From: Anagrus nilaparvatae
Taxonomy: Eukaryota; Arthropoda; Insecta; Hymenoptera; Mymaridae
DNA: 64,000 nucleotides
Assembly (NCBI GenBank): GCA_022575985.1
Contig: JAKSXM010000272.1
Coordinates: 27,173,501-27,237,500, forward strand
Reading direction: 5' to 3'
Notes under the pieces: generated by a model
Database searches by the model: none
Told to the model about the DNA's origin: nothing
The model's input: the letters and a program-made list of their open reading frames with translations, nothing else
Translations under genes and position numbers: made by a program
Shown here: positions 12,601 through 27,600 of the stretch, one piece after another
Layout of the letters: the number at the start of each line of letters is the position of its first letter
How positions within the stretch are numbered: the stretch's first letter is position 1

Positions 12601-15600
12601 ATGGACTTAGAATAATATCGATGTAGGGACTTGGAATTACTTGGATAAGTTTTTTTTATTTTTTTACTCAATTTTAAGGAGGCTCAAAAAATTCCCATTG
12701 TCATCCTAGGTTTGGAAATTTATGTTTTATTATAAACCCAACGGAAAACGTATACATTTGACCTATTCCTATCGAAAATCCAAATAGTTTGTTATCATAT
12801 TTGACAGTAGCAAATTTGCAATCGAGTATACCTTCAGGATTTTCGTAAAGTTGAAAAACAAAACATGCACCGGTGTATAATTATAACCTTTCTTTTAAAA
12901 AGGTAAATCAGGATTCTGATTCAATTTTTTGGATTAGAGAACCAATCTAAGTTTTGATTAAGATAATTTTCAAATTAGGAACTCGAATTATAATACTAAA
13001 ATTAAATCTAGATCCAGATTTTTTCGATCAATACTATCGTATGCAATTAAATTGTCTAAAATACATTAAATAATTTAAATGGCTCAATTAAATAACAATG
13101 TATAAAAACAAACCTCATATGCTCGGAAAAGTAGATAAAGTTCTCTTGGCTTAGCATCCATTGGCAAACCACTGACAAATAAAGTTCTTACCTAAAAACA
13201 AAAAAAAATAAATTGGGGTTATTAGTTTAATTTAAAATAATGTTACTTTCTTTGTAATTATCCAACTATAATTATAAATAATCTATTTCTAAGAATCGTG
13301 CCAACTTTTTTTCTAGAATAATAACAACTTTGTTCAAAATGAAAATAATTGCAAAAAAAAAATAAATATATTAACCTGTTTTAGAAAAGATAGATAATTC
13401 ATTAATTATTTGCATATTATTTTGAATGAACCTAAGATATAATTTTCTTTAATTTTTAAGGTTTTTTGTATCTTCAAAAATTTTCATTTATAAATATTTA
13501 CAAGCTACTTTTAAAAGAAAAATTAAAATTTGTTAATAAAAATTAACAATAAAACAAGAAAGAGCAAACATGGATGTACAAGAAAACCTGCCCTTTAGGT
13601 ATATGTTAAACTAACGTAACATAATTCTGTATTCTTCCTTAACATTATTATTCTTGATCTTTATTCAAACCCTAAAGCCAAATTACAAAAAAGGTAAGTA
13701 AATAAATAATACACGTCGAGAAAAATACAGTATTGTTTAATCATAAAATAGAAAATTTTTTAAAAAAATTAAATTTTCTTTGCATAAATAAAAAATCAGA
13801 TTTATTTAAAACGAAAGTGAAAATAAAAAATAGGTACGCATAATAAAATATCCTGTTTATTAGAAGGCGCGTGTTCAAAAGTGTAATTTATGTTTAAATA
13901 AATAAAAATTTTAATTTTTTTTTAGCGAATGATGATGATGGACAAAAGAAAAGACGGAATTCCGGAAAACAAGTTATATATGTAATGTTTATCGAAGCTA
14001 AACTCCGGCTATTATTATATATTAGGGTGGTTAAAAAAAAGATCCATATATTTGCATTGAAAATTAATTTTTTTATTATTAAAAGGGGGAATAAAGAAAT
14101 AAACACACATGTATAAAAAATATGTTGACTTATTAACAGGTATGTGTGTTTATATGTGTGTGTTATAATCAAGTGTAAGAAGCGAAAAGAAGGAAGTACG
14201 CTCACCGGTTTTTCAAGCTGTATAAATGAGATATATATTTACAGGAAGTCCGCTCCTGGATCCTAATTGAACATGTATATAAGTGTGTGTAGTTGATATT
14301 TTTTAATGAAAATTTTATAAATAAATAATAAATGATTACTTTTTTGTTTTTAGTTTTGTAATCATTATTGTATTGTCTTACATTGTTTTTTTTTTTTGAA
14401 TTAATCTGAATTGGTGTAATTTTACTATTTGGTTTCATTGTTTTATATTTTGTATACAAATTTTTTTTTTTTAGCAAGAATTTTTTTTTTTTTATTGTGT
14501 TTTGTGTTTTTTTTTATTGCAGTTTATTTCGAAATTTATGGTAAGAGACAATCGAAAGAGATTTATGAAATTTACAGGATTTTGCAGTCGTAATGGGTGT
14601 GAAGGTAATTTAAGACGATTTTGATGGGGTAGCTTTAGACTGTTGAAAGGAACTCGTAAATTTACAAAAATAATAGTGTATTTGCAAGAAACTAGTAAAT
14701 TTTAGAGATTTTGTGAAAAATAGTTGCGAATTCACTAAAAGAAATTGAGAATTTGTAATGATTTCTCACAAATTAACTTATTTTTTTGTAAATTTACTGG
14801 AGCTACTTGTAAAAGTGTATTTTACTGAATTTACATTCACGAAAAATCAGTGCAAGCTCGTAAGTTTTTTAATTGCAAGATAGTGAACTGATCAAATAAA
14901 TCTTTCAGGATGAAATTGTTGTAAAAACTGTTTCAATATTTGATCAAAGAAAAGTCCTAACTAGAAAATTTCAACTATATTGTAAAAAATCACAAAATAG
15001 TCTTTTTGAGAGTTCACATTTCCATTATTTTTATAATTCTCCAGCTACTCATCACACAGCAAATAAAGTTTGTAATAAAATTTCTTTTCAATAAAACCAC
15101 CCTTATCTATCAGCCCACTTGAACTCTTCCAGCTCAGCTCTTCAAAAATTAAACAAAAAATTATTTCATTACATGCATCATAAAATTTAATCAAAAATTA
15201 ATAAAAATCTCTCAATTAAATTCAATCTTATTTTTTAAAAATTATGTCATGCAAATTCAATGCACAATAATAAAGTTCTATTTATAAAAAATGGAACATT
15301 ACTCAAATATTAAAATTCGTCTTTATTTATTTTTTTATAAAAATAGAAAAATAATAACAAAATTAACTTAACCCAATTTTTATTTTCATCATTTTAATTC
15401 AAATTTATAAACAAATTTCCATTCTCTAATAAAATTGTCTAAAAAATGAAATATTTATTTTATTGAAATGGCATAAATAAATTTCATTTAAATTGTATAA
15501 ATCAGAGAATTTATCTAATTAAATTATATTTGTTATTATTCTATTTGAAACTGTGTATATTAGCCTGGTTCTTAATTTGTAAATTTCAAAATTTAGTTTA

Positions 15601-18600
15601 ATCTCTTAAATTAATTATTAACATAATTCAAAATTGACTTTTTATGAGTTTCACATTTTTAGGTCCTAATTTCCCTAATAAACTATGATCCTTTTAGAAA
15701 AGACCTAAAAATACCTTAAATTTTCACACTAACAACCAAGCTAAAATACCTAATAAACGTAAATTTTCAAAGTGATACTTGACCTAACTATCGATTATAA
15801 TGTTTGATCAGTTTTCGTACAAGCTTTTATTTTATAAAGGAAATACTTAATTTAAATTACTTTGATGTGATAAGATTAATAAAGAATTTTTTTATTTAAT
15901 AATTTTCTTGCAAAAAAAATAGATAAACTACTGTTTTTCTTTTATGTTTTCAAGTTGTAAAAAATTTTATTACTGATGAATATAAATTTTTTATGTAGAA
16001 AAATGTCAAAATAAAAAAAAAATGTATAAAAATGTAATATTGATTATTTATATTTTTTTTTGTAATTTGTGTTGTATATATGGGATGTTTTTGGTTAAAA
16101 TGGTTTTTTTCACAAAAGTTTTAATTATGTAACAGTTTTTTTAGGTCATTTTTGAATTTTGAATCAATTGATTTTAATAAAAATTCAAATACGATTTAAA
16201 AAACTCTTAATTAAAATTGGTTAAAAATAGGTTTATCACCAATTTAACAAAGAACAACCCATATACAAAAAATTTAATAAAAATATCGAAATTAAAAGGT
16301 TTATTTTTAAAAAATGGATTTATGTCACAAATTTTACATACAAAAAAAAATGAATATTTGATATTTTATTATTGAATTTTTACAACCATATGTTGTTATA
16401 TATATTTTTATTATATTGGGTAGGGTAAAAGGGTTAGGATGTTTTCATTAATCCATTTTATACAAAAATAATAAACGTATACAGTATAAATTTATAATTA
16501 CATTCGTTATTGTAAATAAATTAATTTCATATGACATTTTATGCATTGTCAGTAAAATTTTGATGTTTAACAAAATATTGAAAATTGTAAGCTTGTTCAT
16601 TAATATTTTAATTATACGAAATTTATTAATCTGTATCGAAAATTGGGATTTTGTGTAATTGGTAGTAAACTATGATTTTTCGTGTAATTGTATATGGGAC
16701 TTTCCAGGTGAATGTAAAAGGAAATTTGGTAGCCTAAAAATTGACTCATATTTTAATTGAAATTCAGTGATAATACAAATAGGAGTTTAACATATATTTT
16801 ACGAATTATAAATCAAATTTCCTCTTATAAATACAGACTTTTTTCAGGAAAACGTATCACAATAGTTTTTTATGACAAGAGGAAATATAATTTTATATGT
16901 AATAGACAAAATATTTAAGGTACAAAGAAAAAATCAAACAAGAATTTTATACGTTTGATATTTTTTAAATTAGAATATCAGCTATGTGGTATAAAGGAAA
17001 TAATTCAGCACATTGCGATTATCGATCTGAATGATATTTTACCACCAATAAAAGTTCTGTAACTAAACGTTTTTTATAATTTTTTTCTGTCAATGACTAA
17101 ACTGCAAATAAGAATGCCCCAAATTGCACGTAACTAAAAAAAAGATTTTTAATATTGCAAGAAAATTACACTGTAAAAAGAAACTTTCTTATATTCACAA
17201 AAAAAATAGAAAATTTTCGAAAATAATCGTAAATTTACTAAATTTAGTATATTAACAAATTCGAGAATTCTCGATCTTTTCTTGTAAATTTACGAAAAAA
17301 TTCGGAAATTAGCAAATATTTTTTGTAAATTTTCAAAAAAAAATTGTAAATTATCAATTTTTCTCGTGAATTTAAAAAAAAAAAATCAGGAATACTCAAA
17401 TTTTTAGTTAACATACTAAATTTAGTAAATTTACGATTTTTTTCTAATATTCTATTTTTTTTGTGAATCTAAGAAAGTTACTTTCTACAGTGTACATGAA
17501 AACTGTAATCTGAAGAATCTTTAGTTTTTCAATTATGAGTTATGCAATGCACCATTTTCACTCAATAATTTTATTTTCAAATTACTTACGGTAATAAAAA
17601 TCTATACAGAAGAAAAATCAATTTCAAAAAAATAAGACGATAAGAGTTCATAACATAAAAGAAAACTAGTTTATAGTCGAGTTTATAGTAGTTGATAAAT
17701 AAATTAATATAAAAAAAAATCTTATGAAATAAGGGTTTCGTATACAAGTAGAACGTGTTATTTATAAATAGAAAATCGTATACTTTCGTATGCAAGTAAA
17801 GCACTTATGAATTTCTATGGAACGTAGAAAATTTAAAATAAGGATTTAAAAATTCATATATTTATTCGTGAAAACAGCTTTATATTGAAATTTAAAATTT
17901 ATCTAAAGAAAACTAAAGTTTCATTGTATTTTCAAATTTTTGGATATAAATATTTTAAATTTAATTTGTTATTATTTTGAAATATAAAATTTTATTCGTG
18001 TTTTTTGTAGGATTTTTGAGTGAAGTAAATAAAACTTCATGTGTAACTTCAGTTTCTACTTAAATTAAAAAAATAATACGTGAATATGGAAATAATGAAA
18101 TCTTGATTTTAAGACCCGAAAATCGTACACCAAAAAAGGAAATAACATTTTATTTTAAAAATTAATTTATTAAATAATTAATAGTTTTAAATATTATAAA
18201 TTAATATGATGAATATATCAGATTTGAATTTTCATTTAAACAGAACTGTTCTTAAAATCTTCAAAAAATTCTCGAAAGTGAAATGCGTTTTCGATACTAT
18301 ATAAGTAAGCTATCATTTTACTTCGTATTCATGTATTAAGACTATTATTATTAATGTTTACTAATAATTCATAATTTTATTATACTTTTTGTTTTCATAT
18401 TTTTTAAATAAGGTTTTTTTGGACTAACTCAAAGATTATCCTCAAAGATTACTTCTGCTAGATGTGCCTGTCTTAGGATTATATTCGGACAATACATACA
18501 GAGTATTCCGAAATTCGTGCGCACAGCGCGAAGGTGTTCCGTTTTAAATTTGTTTTCTGCCTGACTATTGCGACTTAACTATAGTTTAGTTACGTATAAA

Positions 18601-21600
18601 CTTAAGTTTAATTCTGATTTTTGTTACATCCTGGACGTAAAAACTAAAAATACTGGACTTTCTTCCTTAATTTATTGTAATATTTTCTTTTTGGCAAATT
18701 GGAGTTATAAAACTTGTCATTTAAGGTAATATTTCTTAATTGCTTATCTTTTGTAACTTAAGTTACACAAAACTAAACTTGGGTTAGCTCGCGCCGTGCG
18801 CACGATTTTTGGAACACCTTAGCGCCGGGCGCACGAATTTCGGAATACTCTGATAATTATTTCGAATCTATCAATAAATTTCGTTAAGGAAACTGGTTTT
18901 AATTTTATTTTGTCCACGTTTGAGCCGAAGAATATTTGAATATTATTTTCCTTATTGGGTTTAGTACTATTTTTATTAAAGTTTACGAAAAATCAAATAA
19001 CAAAACTACTTTTATTACATTAAATTTTTTGTGTAACAAACAAACTTAGTTTGGATTTTTTGTATTCAAATAATCAATAAATTTTAATTCTATTTACTTT
19101 CTTTTTAATAATTAGAATTTCATATAAATAAATTTTAAAAAATTATTATCTTATAGCCATGTATTTAAAAAATTCAATAATAATTAATATGCATAAATAT
19201 TTAAGTAAAAAACGTAGGTTCAAAAATGGGTATAGCATAAAATCTAGAATATATAACACGTTTATAAATATTAAATTTTTCTATAAAACTCAGAATATGA
19301 TACATAAAACACTTTGCTCTTACATAATATACACGACAATTATTTATTCATTATATGCAGTACCGAGAAATCATTTTTATAAAAATGGTATACTTTACTT
19401 TACTTTTTTTTATTGTTTTTCCTTTGTAATACCTACTTTTTTTTTTTATAAATAGTTTATAATATTCTTACTTTTTTTTTTTTTACAAAGAGAAAATTTT
19501 AAATAAGCATTTTCAGAAGTTACTACACTACTTTTTATTGTAAATATTTCATAGAAGTAATATTGAAACTCTTTATTTTTCTATTGTTTTTTTTGTCTGT
19601 TTTTTTTTTGATGTTTTCTTTTGTTTTTGCTTTATTATAAAAATGAAATTTTAAAATCTTTTTGTGAGAATATTTTTTAATTAAATATTCATTTTGTTTT
19701 TTTGTTTTTTGAATGTATTAGTTGGAAAAAATTTAATGGGTGTAGGTTGAATAGAAAAATTTTGGTAGAAGTCTAAATTTATTTAATCGAATTGAAATTA
19801 GAAACTAGTAGTGTGTGGTAATCTGTAGTAGAGAGGGTTCATTCGGATTCAGTTTCAAGTAAAGACTGCAGGTATGGAGAAAATTGAAAAATTTCTGTAG
19901 CTAAAATCTGAAAAATCAAAAAAAAAAACTCGAATTTCCAAATCGGATACTTTCAATTTCGAGTAACCGCAATCCCTATTAGCAATATTTTCTTATCTTT
20001 GTATTTATTAAGCAAATTTCACCTGCAAAACTGATCCTTATCTGCATAAAAATTAGAGTGTAAAATAATTTTTATCAAGATTTTTTTTTCCTTATGATCA
20101 AAAAATGTTAAAATTGTGATAAGAAGGAAAATTGGTTATAGAGTACCAATTCAAAACTTTACTAGATACGCACCGTGTAACTTAGTTTCCTAAAAATCTA
20201 TTCCAGAATAAAACCCAGTCAAAGCTAATACAAACCGCTAGTAATTTAATAAAAGCAAATGTTCTCATAATAAAATCCGATTAAAAATTATTAAAAAAAC
20301 TTTCAAAACGACCTAGTTACTCTATCCTCGCATTAAATAAAAATTAAAATCAACTACACAAAGAACAATAATTTACACGTACAACATACATTTTCTCTCT
20401 CTTGTATACTTTACAACCATATGTTTATAATAAACACTGAAGAGATAAAAACAGAATCTTTTTTCATAATGAACCTGTTGCATAAGCCAAACAAGTGCTT
20501 TATAATATAATCGTTACATGTTCAATGTAATTTATTTATACATTTTTTTTTAGGAGTGTCTTCTATAATAAATAATATTATCTTTGTTTATTATTTCAAA
20601 AATTATTTATTGGTAATTTTAGTATTTTTTTAAACGTTTTATTGTAAGTGCTGATATTTAATTTGATTAAAATCTTCAAGTTTTTACTTAATTATAGCAG
20701 AGAAGATTAATTTACTGCTGTGTTACTGCATTAAACTTATAATTGTGTTTTAATTTCGTAATGCGATTTTGAGGTTATAAAGTCAATTTTAAGGTTATGT
20801 AATTATTTAATTTTATGTATATTTAAGTTCTGTATTCATTTTATTAAGTATGAAAATTCATAAATTATTTTAAATTACAATTTTAATGTTTCAGTACAAA
20901 TTTTATTAAATATTTTTTGCGTGCAGGTAAAACTATATCGCGTTGATTTAATCCGGCTTTCGAAGGACCAAATGTTTGGTATTGCATGAAATAGGGGTGT
21001 TTGCGACAAAAGACCCAAAAATTCAGTTTTTTTTCGGGTTTTCGGATTTTTATCAAAGAAATTTTGAGTTCATTATGTCCTGCAGTCCTTTTTCAAATAA
21101 CTTTGGGATTTAGTCGAAACTTAATCTGACACAACCCTCTAGTTTCTGGTGCCTAACCAAAATATTCGGTTAATTGCAAACCCTTTGTATGAAATATACA
21201 GAAAATATAAAGTTACCAGCAGCTTAACCGCAGTTAAATACCTAAAAAAAGTAATCAAAAGGTCAACCTAACCTCAAAAACTAAAATTAACAACTTATTA
21301 ACCTCAAAAATTGTTTAATTCCAAAACCCACTTATAAAAAATGCAGTAAAACAGTACAATACAATTGTAATAATAAAAACGTTAACATAATCTAAATTCT
21401 CTTTTAATTCATTAAATCCAATATAATAATAATAAATGTAACTGTTATACAGCTTCTTTTTAATCCAAATATAGACAAGAGAAGAACGTGTAAGTTGTCA
21501 TCATTCTTGTATATTTTTCTTTAATTTTTTTTTTATTTTATAAGATGTACGTGCCTAATAAATTAAAACTAGAGCATATAGTATAACATAACCTCAAAAG

Positions 21601-24600
21601 TATTTTTCTACATGTTTGTAATTATCTGAATTTTTTTATATTTCTTTTACTTGTTAGAAAAAGTTGCAATTTTTTTTGTAATGTTACATAAATTATTTAA
21701 GTATTTGATGATTATTTTCTAGTTTTTTTTTGTAAGTTGGGTAATTACTTACACTTGCTGATATATGTAAGATTCAACATTCCAAAAGTGTTATATATGA
21801 GAAAGAATAAACAAGAAATTTTTTGAAAAAAAAACGTTTATATAAATGGAATTTTCATGAGAATTAAGTAAAAATGATGACGTATTTAAGTTTTAAGTGA
21901 AAAAAAAAATTTCTAAAAAATAATAGTAAAAAATTAAAATTTAAGCATTAAGTAGAAAAAGACGAGTTTGATCAGACACATTTTTATAATTTTAATAAAA
22001 CTACGTAACATTTTATTATATAATTTTATTTCATAGTTTATAATAAAATCTTAAATTCAGAAGAATTTTAGGTGCGATAGATATGATAAATATTTATAAC
22101 GTTCACGTCAATTAGTACTAACTGACGTTAATTCTTTATATTAAGAAAGTCAAATTAGCCATATGAAATTTTTTCAAATTAGTGTTCTTTTATTTTTTTT
22201 AAAATTTTTTATTTAAAATATTGTTATTATTATTAATTTTTAACTGATATATATGAATTTAGACATACGCACACATGTGTGCGAGTATTGTATATATTAG
22301 GCTGGGTGATAATTTGAAAAATTGTTTCATTTTTAGACGAGTGGGTAAAAATTTTCTATTTCCAGATAAAATATCACATTTTAGCTACCTAAAAATTAAA
22401 TGGAATAAAATGGAATGGAATATTTAGTCCTCAGAATCCCAGTATAATAGCTCCTTTAACTACCCAGCAACCATTACCAGGCTAATATACATCCATAAAA
22501 AATATTTTTGAATAATAAAAAAAAAAAGAATCATAAAAATTCCATCATTGAGGGGTACATATTTCTCTCAAGAAAGACGTTAGTGTCATTTTTTCAGTCC
22601 TCTATATAGCTCACGTTCAAAACCTAACTTCATATATAATAATAAACCGCCTAATAATCTTTTTACATAAATACATATCTAGAAAGAAAGAGTTTAAAAA
22701 ACACACCTATACTTTACATTGTATTAAAAAAATACAAAAGAACAAAAAAAAAATGAAGAAAGAAGACGAAGAAAATAAAAGATGCAATTTTTTTTTATAG
22801 TTATAATATAGCGGAGAACCAAAGAAACACGAGGTTATTTCAGGGTCGATGAACTTTTTCCGTTTTCTATCTCTTTTACTCTCTTTAATGTAATACATTT
22901 TTTATTTTAGAAAAAAAAAACGTCATCGTGTGTAGTAGTATAAGAAAAAAAAAAAACCACAGCGACCGACCGAGACCGAGACCGTCTAAACAGATACTAT
23001 AAAATTTTTTTTTTTGTATTATTCAATGTGTAGAAATTTAAAGATGCATTTTTTTTTTTATTCTGCTGCTTTATTATTTATATATACAGTAATATATTTT
23101 CTTTTTTTCTTGTAATCTCTTAAAGGTGATGATAATAATATGATGTTGTTAGTTATATCTTTTTTAAAGATATGATTCAATCGACATTCCTTTAGGAATT
23201 TTTTTGGTTTTTTAAATGATTGATAAGCGTGTTTTTATGGATAATTTTGAATTTTTTTTATGGTATTGTGTTTTTTTAAGGTAGTTTGGTTGGTTCTGTA
23301 GAATAGCGATTTGAGATTATCATTTCAAGGTTACGTAAATTGGTGCTTAAAAACTTAAAAACTGTTTAAATTACTTCTGATAAAACAGTAATTTATATTA
23401 AGCTTAAATTTTATAATTCACAAAATTTAGGTCAATAGAGTAATGTGATGCTCGAAAAAGTCTTAAATTGTAGTCTGAGCGAAATTTTAAATTAAGTTCT
23501 TATCATTCCTTCAAAGTTTTTGCAATGCCTAAATACATATTGAGTATTTTTCGAATAGGAAGGTATAATTTTGTATAATTTTGAAAATTTTTCCAAAATA
23601 GCCCCCTTGAGAAAGTTTCTGGTCCTGTCAGCTCGTAATATACTAATTTCTGCTTGAAATAAAAAAAAATTTTTACCCATTCGTCATATTTATTTTAAAA
23701 CTAAAAAATATGAATTCTTAGAAAAAAATTTTTTTGCAAAATCATAGAAAAACAACTAGTCAATAAATCATTTATTATTAAATATGTTAACGTAATTTAA
23801 TAAATCCTTTATTTCATTTTTACAATAATGACCTCACACTTACGTTTTAAAAAAACACTAAAAAAAGATATATAGCCAGTGATAAATAAATTCTTAATGT
23901 TATATTTACACACATAAAAAACCACACTAACCTTCTTAAAAAAAATTACGTAATTTTGTCTCTTTTGAATTTATTATTATTATTTTTTATCGATTGTTAA
24001 TCAGATGTAAATACGTTATTTGTAAAAGTATATGTGAAATCAGAGACTCTTAAATGGCAATGTTTTGTGTTATTACGAAAATCATGATAAGAAATCAAGT
24101 ATTAGTACACATAGATATAACAAATGAAAGTTTTAAAACGTGATTAATTTTTTATCTTTTCTCTTGTCCCTTACACACGTGTTTTTTAATTAACAGACAC
24201 GCCCAATTATTTTATAGATTTGAATTAATTATTTGAAAAATTAAAAATTTTTGGCAGAATCACAGAAAACCTCATCTTACATCTGCAGTAGAAGACCCAA
24301 TTTTGTGGTTAAAATTAAAAAAACAAGCCCATATATAAAAGAAATTGAAAAATATTTAAATAAGGAAGTAATTCATTGATTAAAAGAAACAAAATGTTGG
24401 CAGTGAGTATAAATAATAATTTTAAAAGCAAAACACATAAAACAAAATAAAACATTAGAGAATAAATGATCTTTGTAATTAGAGCAAGATTAAACGATGT
24501 ACAGTTTTAATTTGCTTTTTGATTTATTCAAGTTTATTCGACTATATTTTATAAAACCACCACTAAAAAGCTCTGATCTTTTAATAAAATAAATTTCAAT

Positions 24601-27600
24601 TGTGTGAGAATTTTTTAATTAATCTATATTAAATCAAAAAAATAGAAATTAAATATAAAGTGAAATTATAAATTTTCACTAAAATAATATTTTAACATTC
24701 AAAATATGTTTTGCCTTTGGATTATATTAAATTATACTAATAGGTTTGTGTATTAAACGTGTGTATTAATATGCAAATTATATTTTGCTGAAACTTTCTA
24801 ATTGTTATATATATATTTATATATACTGAATGCTACTACTGCTGTTTTAAATTTATGTATTCAATAAAAAATTATTTTATTTATTGGATTTTTTATAATA
24901 ATTATTTTGCTGTAAATAACAATGTAATTCAGAACTTTCTCATTTTTTTTTTAATTTTACAATTTGTTCAATGAAGCATGCAGTAATTTATTATTGTTAT
25001 TAATTGATAAAATTTTTACTGTGTAGCTTATTGTTTTTAATGTTTTTCGCTATTTTTCTAAAGTTTTATTGATATTTTAATGATTATACACTGAATGAAA
25101 AAAATTTTGATTGAGGTACCCTAAATGCCACTTGTTGCAAAGTAAAGGGATGGGGCAACCCAAAAGCTCAGTCTTTTTTTTCAGATTAAGATTCTGGAAA
25201 AAACCAAAATTTTTCGAAAACTTTTAGCAAGTACAAAATCGAAAATTTCTCTGACTAAAAATTCGGAGATTAAATAAAAATTAAAATTAAATCATAACAA
25301 TAAATAAACCATTTTCATCAAAAGAATAATCCATTTTTACCTTAAAACCTCATTTATATGAAAAGAACCAAAAATGAAAAAACAATTTCTGAATTAAAAC
25401 AAAACAAAATTAACCTACTAACCGTACTCCTGCATAATTAAAAGTCTTTCATTTTATCTACATTTTAATTAAAATTTTTTTATCATAATAATATTGTATC
25501 ATCAAAATTGCCTTAGGGGACATAAAATTTATTCAATACAGTTCAAACAATATCATTTAGCCTGTACATAAATATCCCTGCATAACTACCTCATTTTCAA
25601 CAAAATAGTCGATAATTCAATAAAAATAAGACGAGTTGAAAAAAAAGTAGTAAAATATCTTCATTTCATGTAACGTCAGTTAAGAATTTAAAGAGTTAAT
25701 TATATTGAACACTACTTAATTTTTTTTATGAATAAAAGAAATGCATTGATTTTACTTTTTTCATTTTAGAAATCAACTTTTTATTAATCTTTTTTTATTT
25801 AAATAGCGAAATAAAAAAAAATTAAATTAAATTTATTATTAAAATAAAATAAAAAAAAGTTTTAATTTTCTTTTTTATTTTTTTTATTCCATTCAAGTAT
25901 AATTTAATAATAAAAAAAAATAAAAAAGATATTTTATTATTTTAATAATTCATTTATTCATACATTTTAAATAAAAAAAATGTCTTTTTTTTTAAAATTT
26001 TAATGTTTTTCTCTATAGGGGTGAGCAGGTAACGTTGGAGATATTTTGTCAGTTTGAAAGTATCTGATGTTCAATTCTTTATCTTTATTTTTATGACAGG
26101 AAAGAGATTAAATAATTATTTGTCGAACTGAAAATTTAGCCAATTTAGCCTGCGGTGGAGAAACTTGATACGTTTAAAAAAATCTAAAATCTATCAATTT
26201 TATTTTAATTTTATTTTGACGTGCCTAAAAACAAAAGTCATCAGAAATATAATACTGACCTGCCTCACCGTACCCAAATTACCCCAATCTCCCTCACACA
26301 ATAAAAAATAATTTTATTTAAAAAACTAAGTAAGCATTGCACTATCACATTAAAATTTCTCTCATATTTATTTTATCATATTAAAACAAACGTTTTTTTC
26401 ACCAAAATCCACATTTATAGAAAAAAATAAATATTATAATAAAGTAGGTCCACGTAATACAAAAAAACTAACCTAACAAATATATATGTATAGCAAATTA
26501 CTAGTCATGCAAAAACTATATATATATATACCTACATATTATACGATGGCACGGTTTTTTTGCAGTAAAAATAAATTTTCTTTTTAATAATTCAAGTTTC
26601 TTTCTTTATACCTTTTCGAACATTTTTTTTCTTTTTATAAATACTATACAGAAAAAAAGGAAAATATAGAGTATAAAAATCTTTACCAAGAAAAACTTTA
26701 TAGCGAATAAGAATTCAACAAATATAAGATCAATAAATTTTCTGGACTTGTGTTGTATAAATATCTTTAGCAGCAAAAAATATGGAGTAGGTATAAATAT
26801 GTAAACAAACAAAAAGAGGTTATGGGATATGTATTTATTATGTATGAGTTATAAATGAAAAATAAATTGATTATAATTACAGGTTATATTGTAATAAAGT
26901 AATTGATTGCGTCATGTATAAATTTTGAAAACTTATTTCATAAAATTTTAATAAAAAATTTCTCGCAAGTGAAATGTATTCTCAATACTATATATATTGT
27001 AACGAGCACCGACTTACAATAATAAGTGACTACGTGTATTAAATTTTTTTATTAGGATATGCTATAAATAAATAGTTGAAAATCATTATCATCTGCCTGA
27101 GGATTCAGAACAGTTTTTATTTTCAAAACAAATGAAGCTGGGACCTGATTCAGCATTCATATCACTATCATATCACAGTGATAAGCAGCCATACCATTCA
27201 CAATATGTGATACTGCGCATGCGCAAACAAATGTTTTTAGAAATGTTAGTACTTTTCGCTATGAAGTTTGGTTATAAAAGTCAATATTTTATTGAAAGTT
27301 AGTACTTCTTTTGTTTTTCACGTGATATGTGATAGATAATATAAATGCAGAATCTAGACCCTGTTAACGTTAAGACATTAAAGGCATTAAAGTAATTGTT
27401 TATTTTGAAATTATATGACATTAAAAAGTAAAATATTTTCTCGAAAGTGAAATGTGTTTTTAACACTATATAAAGAGCATCGTAAAATTAGCTTTATCTT
27501 TCTGATAAGTGCAAAAATGTGCAATTGCATAAGGCACTAATTCTCTCTCAGTTTCCTTTCTCCAAGGGGAGGACATACAGGCCGAGGATTCTCTCTCGAG

